From contig JAKAXG010000068.1 in NCBI GenBank assembly GCA_021827225.1, forward strand, positions 1-11,390: a stretch of DNA of 11,390 bases. The letters are read 5' to 3'. Within the stretch, counting starts at the first letter, position 1, and every line of letters begins with the position of its first letter. Shown one piece after another: positions 7,366 to 11,390 of the stretch. The stretch is from Actinomycetes bacterium (GTDB lineage Bacteria; Actinomycetota; Acidimicrobiia; Acidimicrobiales; Palsa-688). Below the pieces are notes generated by a model. That model had not been told where the DNA came from. It ran no database searches and saw only the letters and a list, made by a program, of their open reading frames with translations. The position numbers and the translations under genes are program-made.

Positions 7366-7746
7366 TCAGACGAACTCGATGCGCGCCATGGGGGCGTTGT
7401 CGCCGTGGCGCGGGCCCAGCTTCAGGATCCGGGTGTAACCCCCGGCCCGATCGGCGTAGCGGGGGCCGATCTCGTCGAAGAGCTTGTGGGCCATGTCCTT
7501 GTCCCGGATGATGGCTACGACCTGGCGCTGCAGGTGCACCGCCTGCTGGTCGTTGGCCTGGGCCTTCTTCGCCTTGGTGACGCACTTCTCGACGATCGGG
7601 CGCAGGAACTTGGCCTTGGCCTCGGTGGTCACGATGGCCTCGGCGGCGATCAGCGACGCCACCAGGTTCCCGACCATGGCCTTCTGGTGCTCGGCGTCAC
7701 CTCCGAAACGATGGCCTTTCCTGGGGCGACCCGGCAGGGTGGTCAC
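7366..7746 (-). CDS. rplQ: 50S ribosomal protein L17
   Basis: Large-subunit protein L17, 126 residues, near the minimal bacterial length and without the long C-terminal extension seen in many Actinobacteria. Typical segments are GRPRKGHRFGG at the N-terminus, LVASLIAAEAIVTTEAKAKFLRP and the C-terminal GGYTRILKLGPRHGDNAPMARIEF. It starts at GTG 7746 with an excellent AAGGAGGG (7760-7753) seven bases upstream; this ribosome site is formed by the last codons of rpoA (Lys-Glu-Gly). The rpoA stop is only two bases from the GTG, so the genes are coupled. Confidence 0.97.
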   Translation of the reverse strand: MTTLPGRPRKGHRFGGDAEHQKAMVGNLVASLIAAEAIVTTEAKAKFLRPIVEKCVTKAKKAQANDQQAVHLQRQVVAIIRDKDMAHKLFDEIGPRYADRAGGYTRILKLGPRHGDNAPMARIEFV

Positions 7747-7748
7747 TT

Positions 7749-8690
7749 CTAACCCTCCTTGGAGCGCAGGGACAGCCCCCGCTCGTCGAGCTTCTGCAGT
7801 ACCTCGTCGAGGGACTTCTGGCCGAAGTTGGTGATGGCCAGAAGGTCGTCCTCGCTCTTTTGGACCAGCTCGCCGACGGTGTTCACTTGGGCCCGCTTCA
7901 AGCAGTTGCGGGGCCGCTCGGACAGGTCGAGGTCCTCGATGGGCAGGTCCAGATCGGGTGACCCGCTGGTGGTGGCGCCCACGTCGCCCAGCTCCAGACC
8001 CTGGGGGGCCTCGCTCATGTCGGCCACCAGGCCGACCAGGGAGCGCAGCGTGTCGCCGGCGGAGGCCAGCGCCTCGCTCGGGGAGATGGAGCCGTCGGTG
8101 GTGATGTCGAGGATCAGCCGGTCGTAGTTGGTCGACTGCTCCACCCGGGTCGGCTCGACACTGAAGGCGGCCACCCGGATGGGCGAGAAGATGGAGTCGA
8201 CCGGGATGACACCGATGGTCGACGACTTCTTGTTGCGGTCGGCGGACACGTAGCCCCGGCCCCGCTCGACGGTGAGGTCGCAGGCCAGCCGGCCCTTCTG
8301 GTTGACCGTGGCCAGCACCAGCTCCGGGTTGAGGATCTCGACGTCACTGCCGGTGACAATGTCGCCGGCGGTGACCGTAGCCGGGCCGCGCACGTCGAGG
8401 CGGAGGGTGACCGGCTCGTCGGTGTAGACGGCCAGGACCACGTCCTTGAGGTTGAGGATGATCTCGGTGACATCCTCCTTGACCCCCGGCAGGGTGGTGA
8501 ACTCGTGGAGGGCCTCGTCGAAGCGGACCTGGGTCACCGCCGCCCCCGGGATGGAGGACAGCAGCGTCCGGCGCAGGGCCACACCGAGGGTGTGGCCGAA
8601 CCCGGGCTCGAGCGGGCCGATGGCGAAGCGCTGCCGGTGGGCGGACTCCTCGCCGAGCGGCTCGACGGTCGGACGTTGGATGATGAGCAT
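7749..8690 (-). CDS. rpoA: DNA-directed RNA polymerase subunit alpha
   Basis: Scaffold subunit of RNA polymerase that nucleates assembly and contacts UP elements and activators. The 313-residue protein begins MLIIQRPTVEP and contains the N-terminal dimerisation signature EPGFGHTLGVALRRTLLSSIPG. An Asp/Glu-rich linker leads to the C-terminal domain: SERPRNCLKRA carries the arginine and asparagine that align with E. coli Arg265 and Asn268, and ITNFGQKSLDEVLQKL supplies the helix-turn-helix contact residues. The start is ATG 8690, 10 bases after the rpsD stop, with a modest AGGAAG eight bases upstream. It ends in LRSKEG, whose codons double as the rplQ ribosome site. Confidence 0.98.
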   Translation of the reverse strand: MLIIQRPTVEPLGEESAHRQRFAIGPLEPGFGHTLGVALRRTLLSSIPGAAVTQVRFDEALHEFTTLPGVKEDVTEIILNLKDVVLAVYTDEPVTLRLDVRGPATVTAGDIVTGSDVEILNPELVLATVNQKGRLACDLTVERGRGYVSADRNKKSSTIGVIPVDSIFSPIRVAAFSVEPTRVEQSTNYDRLILDITTDGSISPSEALASAGDTLRSLVGLVADMSEAPQGLELGDVGATTSGSPDLDLPIEDLDLSERPRNCLKRAQVNTVGELVQKSEDDLLAITNFGQKSLDEVLQKLDERGLSLRSKEG

Positions 8691-8700
8691 GCGGCGCTTC

Positions 8701-9327
8701 CTACTTGGAGTAGAGCTCGACGATCAGCGACTCGCGCACCGGGACATCGATGTGCTCACGCATGGGCTGGTCGCGGACGGTTACCTCGTGGCCCTCGGCC
8801 CCGGTCTCGAGCCACGGCGGAACCTGCCGCTCCAGGGTATCGAGGTTGTGCCGGATCACGATCATGTCCCTCGACTTGCCCTTCAAGGACACGACTTCGC
8901 CCTTGCGCAGCCGGTACGAGGGGATGGTGACCCGCTTGCCGTTCACCAGGACATGGCCGTGGCGGACCAGCTGGCGGGCCTGGGCCCGGCTGGCGCCCCA
9001 GCCGGCGCGGTAGGCGACGTTGTCCAGACGCATCTCCAGCATCCGGAGCAGGTTCTCGCCGGTGATGCCCTGCTGGCGGTTGGCCTCCTCGTAGAGGTTG
9101 TGGAACTGCTTCTCGAGGACGCCGTAGATGCGGCGGGCCTTCTGCTTCTCCCGGAGCTGGGTCAGGTACTCGGATCCCTGGCGCATCCGGTCCCGGCCGT
9201 GCTCACCCGGAGGGTACGGGCGCCGCTCGATCGGGCACTTCATGGAGTCGCACTTGGGACCCTTGAGGAACAGCTTCATCTTCTCCCGCCGGCAGAGGCG
9301 GCACACAGGACCGGTATATCTAGCCAT
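8701..9327 (-). CDS. rpsD: 30S ribosomal protein S4, zinc-binding form
   Basis: Primary 16S rRNA-binding protein of the small subunit, 208 residues. The N-terminus has four zinc cysteines, Cys9, Cys12, Cys26 and Cys31 (CRLC...CDSMKC), so this is the C+ form like that of Thermus rather than the cysteine-free form. The S4 RNA-binding domain lies at about 97-160 (EMRLDNVAYRAGWGASRAQARQ and HGHVLVNGKRVTIPSYRL). It starts at ATG 9327 with GAGGAGG nine bases upstream and lies 21 bases after rpsK. In E. coli, S4 represses the alpha operon; nothing here shows whether that applies. Confidence 0.98.
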   Translation of the reverse strand: MARYTGPVCRLCRREKMKLFLKGPKCDSMKCPIERRPYPPGEHGRDRMRQGSEYLTQLREKQKARRIYGVLEKQFHNLYEEANRQQGITGENLLRMLEMRLDNVAYRAGWGASRAQARQLVRHGHVLVNGKRVTIPSYRLRKGEVVSLKGKSRDMIVIRHNLDTLERQVPPWLETGAEGHEVTVRDQPMREHIDVPVRESLIVELYSK

Positions 9328-9348
9328 TTACTGTTGCCTCCTCTCTGC

Positions 9349-9747
9349 TCAGACCCGGCGCCGCTTCTTGGGGCGGCAGCCGTTGTGGGGGATGGGGGTG
9401 ACGTCCTTGATGCCGGCGACCTCGATGCCGGTGTTCATGATCGACCGGATGGCGGTCTCGCGGCCGGAGCCGGGGCCCTTGACCAGGACCTCGACCTTGC
9501 GCACGCCGTGCTCCATGGCCCGCCGGGCGCACTGTTCGGCGGCCAGCTGGGCGGCGAAGGGGGTGGACTTGCGGGAGCCCTTGAACCCCACGTTGCCGGC
9601 CGACGCCCAGGCCAGGACGTTGCCCTCGGGGTCGCTGATGGAGACGATGGTGTTGTTGAACGAGCTCTTGATGTGGGCCACCCCGTAGGTGACGTTCTTG
9701 CGCTCGCGGCGACGGGGGCGGCGACCGCCCGGCTTCGGCTTGGCCAT
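9349..9747 (-). CDS. rpsK: 30S ribosomal protein S11
   Basis: Small-subunit platform protein near the mRNA exit channel, 132 residues. Diagnostic stretches are [51 protein letters not shown] and the C-terminal [18 protein letters not shown]. The N-terminal 17 residues form a basic Arg/Pro-rich tail. It starts at ATG 9747; the closest purine-rich site (GAGGAAG) is about 15 bases upstream, longer than usual. It lies 43 bases after rpsM. Confidence 0.98.
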   Translation of the reverse strand: MAKPKPGGRRPRRRERKNVTYGVAHIKSSFNNTIVSISDPEGNVLAWASAGNVGFKGSRKSTPFAAQLAAEQCARRAMEHGVRKVEVLVKGPGSGRETAIRSIMNTGIEVAGIKDVTPIPHNGCRPKKRRRV

Positions 9748-9790
9748 GTGTGCTTAGTGCTGCTTCCTCTGCGTCAGGTGATCGGTCATG

Positions 9791-10171
9791 TCAGTGCTTA
9801 CGGACCTTCTTCTTGCCGGCGACGGTCTTCTTCGGACCCTTGCGGGTACGGGCGTTGGTGTGGGTGCGCTGCCCGTGCACCGGCAGGCCGCGGCGGTGGC
9901 GGATCCCCTGGTAGGACCCGATCTCCATCTTGCGCTTGATGTCCTGAGAGACGTCACGGCGCAGGTCGCCCTCGACCTTGAGGTTGGCGTCGATCCAGTT
10001 GCGGAGGCGGGTGACCTCCTCGTCGGTCAGGTCCCGCACCCGGGTCGCCGGGTCGATGCCCGTGCCCTCGCAGACCTGCCCGGCGGTGGTGTCGCCGATG
10101 CCGAAGATGTAGGTGAGCGACGTGCCCAGCCGCTTCTCGCGGGGGATGTCGACGCCTGCGATGCGTGCCAT
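9791..10171 (-). CDS. rpsM: 30S ribosomal protein S13
   Basis: Head protein of the small subunit that forms the bridge to L5 and contacts P-site tRNA. The 126-residue protein begins [14 protein letters not shown], contains [12 protein letters not shown] and [25 protein letters not shown], and ends in a lysine-rich tail (GKKKVRKH). It starts at ATG 10171 with a near-perfect AGGAGGAG six bases upstream. That ribosome site overlaps the TAG stop of the small rpmJ-echo reading frame (10182-10184), so reading of the echo could influence rpsM translation. Confidence 0.98.
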   Translation of the reverse strand: MARIAGVDIPREKRLGTSLTYIFGIGDTTAGQVCEGTGIDPATRVRDLTDEEVTRLRNWIDANLKVEGDLRRDVSQDIKRKMEIGSYQGIRHRRGLPVHGQRTHTNARTRKGPKKTVAGKKKVRKH

Positions 10172-10181
10172 GTCTCTCCTC

Positions 10182-10243
10182 CTAGCCCTGGCGCTGCTCG
10201 TGGCTGGCCGGGGTCGGTGTAACAGCGGTGCAGATGACCATCA
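10182..10243 (-). pseudogene. Degenerate second copy of the rpmJ 3' end
   Basis: The rpmJ-rpsM spacer repeats the end of rpmJ. Block one: 17 identical bases, 10227-10243 against 10280-10296 (offset 53). Block two: 18 of 19 identical, 10186-10204 against 10254-10272 (offset 68). The 15-base difference is exactly five codons. In frame from ATG 10241 the copy reads [19 protein letters not shown] and stops at TAG (10184-10182); rpmJ ends [14 protein letters not shown]. So the frame and stop position are kept, but the zinc-binding histidine context is interrupted. The ATG has no ribosome site of its own and overlaps a TGA in the rpmJ frame; I read it as a remnant rather than a working gene, though a short coupling peptide cannot be excluded. 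Confidence 0.8.
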
Positions 10244-10249
10244 GGACCC

Positions 10250-10366
10250 TCACCCCTGGCGCTGCTTGTGGCGCGGGTTGGTGCAGATGACCATCACGCG
10301 GCCGTGCCGGCGGATGACCTTGCAGTGCTCACAGATCGCTTTGACGCTGGGACGTACTTTCACCAT
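10250..10366 (-). CDS. rpmJ: 50S ribosomal protein L36, zinc-binding form
   Basis: Smallest large-subunit protein; 38 codons from ATG 10366, or 37 from GTG 10363, the latter matching the usual MKVRPSVK start. Sequence features are [26 protein letters not shown] and the end NPRHKQRQG. Zinc ligands (ATG numbering) are Cys12, Cys15, Cys28 and His33, so this is the C+ paralogue. GGAG lies two bases before the ATG and five before the GTG, which favours GTG slightly. The gene lies 130 bases after map, where infA is normally found between them, and is followed by a partial copy of its own 3' end. Confidence 0.95.
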   Translation of the reverse strand: MVKVRPSVKAICEHCKVIRRHGRVMVICTNPRHKQRQG

Positions 10367-10496
10367 GACTCCATCGAACGGGGCTCCCGGGGGCGGGAGT
10401 GGCAAAGCCGCGCTGGAGCGCGCGAGGCCGGGGAGTCATGCTACTACGCGATCTCCCCGTAGGTAAATCGCGGGCTGACCCCCGCCTGCTGACCGG
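10367..10496 (-). other. Structured spacer between map and rpmJ; infA absent
   Basis: This 130-base gap is too short for infA (about 72 codons), which usually sits here in Actinobacteria. It holds three short inverted repeats: CTCCCG/CGGGAG (10384-10389, 10394-10399, 4-base loop), CGCGCT/AGCGCG (10409-10414, 10417-10422, 2-base loop) and CGGGGAG/CTCCCCG (10429-10435, 10453-10459, 17-base loop). None is followed by a T-run on the minus strand. They could be a weak terminator for map, a leader for the ribosomal operon, or debris. The candidate promoter at 10438-10467 overlaps the third. Confidence 0.55.
10438..10467 (-). promoter_or_regulatory. Candidate promoter for the rpmJ-rpsM operon
   Basis: On the minus strand, TTTACC (10467-10462) and TAGCAT (10443-10438) lie 18 bases apart, each matching four of six consensus positions. 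The start site would be near 10431, giving a leader of about 65 bases before rpmJ. The -10 lies in the loop of the CGGGGAG inverted repeat. The match is modest. Confidence 0.3.
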
Positions 10497-11249
10497 CTAT
10501 TCGGGCAGGGTGAGGACCTCGGGCCCGTTGTCGGTGACCACGATGGTGTGCTCGAAGTGGGCGGACAGGCCCCCGTCGGCGGTGACCACGCTCCAGCCGT
10601 CGTCAAGCAGCTTGGTGGCCGGCCCGCCGGCGTTGACCATGGGCTCGACGGCCAGGACCATCCCCGGCTTCAGGGTGGGGCCGGGGGTGCCCGGCCAGTA
10701 GTTCGGCACGCTCGGGTCCTCGTGCATCTGGGTGCCGATCCCGTGCCCCGTGTACTCCCGGACCAGCGAGAAGCCGGCCTTCTCGGCCACCTCCTGCACC
10801 GCCCGGCCGATGTCGTGGAGCCGGTGGCCGGCCTCCATCTCGGCGATGCCGGCCCACAGGCTGGCCTCGGTCACCTGCATGAGCCGCTCGGCGAGCGGGC
10901 ACACCCGGCCTATGCCCATGGTGAACGCGGCGTCGCCGTGATAGCCCTCCACGATGGCCCCGCAGTCGATGGAGACGATGTCCCCCTCCTTCAGGCGGTA
11001 GCTGCCGGGTATGCCGTGGACGATCATGTCGTTCGGCGAGGTGCAGATGACGGCCGGGAACCCGTGGTAGCCGAGGAAGTTGGATCGGGCGCCCCGCCGG
11101 TCGAGCACCTCCCGCGCCACCTTGTCCAGCTCTGCGGTGGTCACCCCCGGCTTGGCGGCCTGGCGGGTGGCGGCGTGCATCTCGGCCACCACCCGGCCGG
11201 CCCGGCGCATCTTGGCGATCTCCTCGGCACTGCGGCGCATCGCGGCCAT
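10497..11249 (-). CDS. map: Methionine aminopeptidase, type I
   Basis: Removes the initiator methionine from nascent proteins using two divalent metal ions. The 250-residue protein has the five metal ligands Asp95 (SIDCG), Asp106 (YHGDAAFT), His169 (TGHGIG), Glu202 (VEPM) and Glu233 (AHFEHT), plus substrate-contact histidines His78 (VHGIP) and His176 (MHEDP). It lacks the N-terminal SH3-binding or zinc-finger extension, so it is the short type I form. The start could be ATG 11249 or ATG 11240, three codons later; neither has a ribosome site. The usual order adk-map-infA is broken downstream by the loss of infA; adk is not recognisable in the 141 bases left upstream. Confidence 0.96.
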   Translation of the reverse strand: MAAMRRSAEEIAKMRRAGRVVAEMHAATRQAAKPGVTTAELDKVAREVLDRRGARSNFLGYHGFPAVICTSPNDMIVHGIPGSYRLKEGDIVSIDCGAIVEGYHGDAAFTMGIGRVCPLAERLMQVTEASLWAGIAEMEAGHRLHDIGRAVQEVAEKAGFSLVREYTGHGIGTQMHEDPSVPNYWPGTPGPTLKPGMVLAVEPMVNAGGPATKLLDDGWSVVTADGGLSAHFEHTIVVTDNGPEVLTLPE

Positions 11250-11263
11250 GCTACGGCGGGCTC

Positions 11264-11315
11264 GGACATCCGGCGGGGCGGCACGACGACGGGGGCCGGC
11301 GGGGACATCCGGCGG
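11264..11315. repeat. 13-base direct repeat upstream of map
   Basis: GGACATCCGGCGG occurs at 11264-11276 and again at 11303-11315, a period of 39 bases. The second copy runs into the inner palindrome of the inverted repeat at 11291-11342. Its role is unknown; both copies are within 70 bases of the map start. Confidence 0.6.
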
Positions 11316-11342
11316 CCGGCCGCCGGCTCGCCGCCGGCCCCC
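11291..11342. repeat. Nested perfect inverted repeat upstream of map
   Basis: Outer arms GGGGGCCGGCGG (11291-11302) and CCGCCGGCCCCC (11331-11342) are perfect 12-base complements. Between them lies CCGGCGGCCGGCCGCCGG (11309-11326), an 18-base perfect palindrome. The nested structure begins 42 bases upstream of the map ATG and could be a terminator of an upstream gene, a leader structure, or a GC-rich palindromic repeat. No T-run follows on either strand. Confidence 0.7.
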
Positions 11343-11380
11343 AGCTCGCCGGCTCGCCGACCGGCGGCTCGCCGGCTCGG
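11326..11380. repeat. Short GCTCGCCG repeats at the window edge
   Basis: GCTCGCCG occurs exactly at 11326-11333, 11344-11351, 11352-11359 and 11367-11374, with a degenerate fifth at 11375-11380 (GCTCGG). The whole edge (11250-11390) is almost only G and C in short repeats, and I recognise no protein in any frame. Confidence 0.55.
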
Positions 11381-11390
11381 GCCCGAACCC

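Noticed and set aside
11251..11390. Possible C-terminus of an upstream gene (for example adk) ending TAG just before map
   Set aside because: One minus-strand frame is open to the edge and stops at 11253-11251, but the peptide is Pro/Arg/Cys-rich and unlike adenylate kinase, and the region is occupied by perfect inverted repeats. Frames without stops are expected in such GC-rich DNA.

Overview
The window is high-GC bacterial chromosome carrying housekeeping genes of a Gram-positive-type aerobe. The gene order ctaE-qcrC-qcrA-qcrB, the dihaem QcrC, the Rieske protein with three membrane segments and an internal twin-arginine motif, and the run map-rpmJ-rpsM-rpsK-rpsD-rpoA-rplQ-truA all point to Actinomycetota. 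A deep-branching class such as Acidimicrobiia is plausible, but I cannot prove it from the sequence. I see no mobile element, CRISPR array, tRNA or rRNA.

Layout, left to right. (1) Positions 1-198, minus strand: N-terminus of a probable flavin-dependent monooxygenase cut by the window edge, with an operator-like dyad just upstream. (2) A very strong hairpin at 237-271 closes the respiratory operon ctaE-qcrC-qcrA-qcrB (minus, 4333 to 304), which encodes cytochrome oxidase subunit III and the whole cytochrome bc1 complex. Its genes are translationally coupled by 4-base overlaps or very short gaps. (3) A 99-base divergent intergenic region (4334-4432) has promoter-like -10 elements so close to both start codons that both messages may be nearly leaderless. 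(4) Plus strand: ctaG (oxidase assembly), coupled by a TTGA overlap to ilvA (threonine ammonia-lyase with ACT domain). (5) Minus strand: the ribosomal/RNA polymerase alpha operon, read map, rpmJ, rpsM, rpsK, rpsD, rpoA, rplQ, truA. TruA converges on ilvA and the two coding regions overlap by 25 bases. (6) The right edge (11250-11390) is repeat-rich, with a nested perfect inverted repeat upstream of map.

Functionally, the left half builds the bc1-aa3 respiratory branch: QcrB/QcrA oxidise menaquinol, QcrC passes electrons to the oxidase, CtaE is an oxidase subunit, and CtaG probably helps insert copper. The right half makes ribosomal proteins S13, S11, S4, L17 and L36, RNA polymerase alpha, the N-terminal methionine-removing enzyme and a tRNA pseudouridine synthase.

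The most unusual spot is the map-rpmJ-rpsM junction. The infA gene normally found between map and rpmJ is absent. The 37/38-codon rpmJ gene is followed by a degenerate second copy of its own 3' end, which keeps the reading frame and stop but carries five extra codons. The map-rpmJ gap is full of short hairpins. Together these look like the scar of a rearrangement. I see no evidence of a wholly new multi-gene system here.
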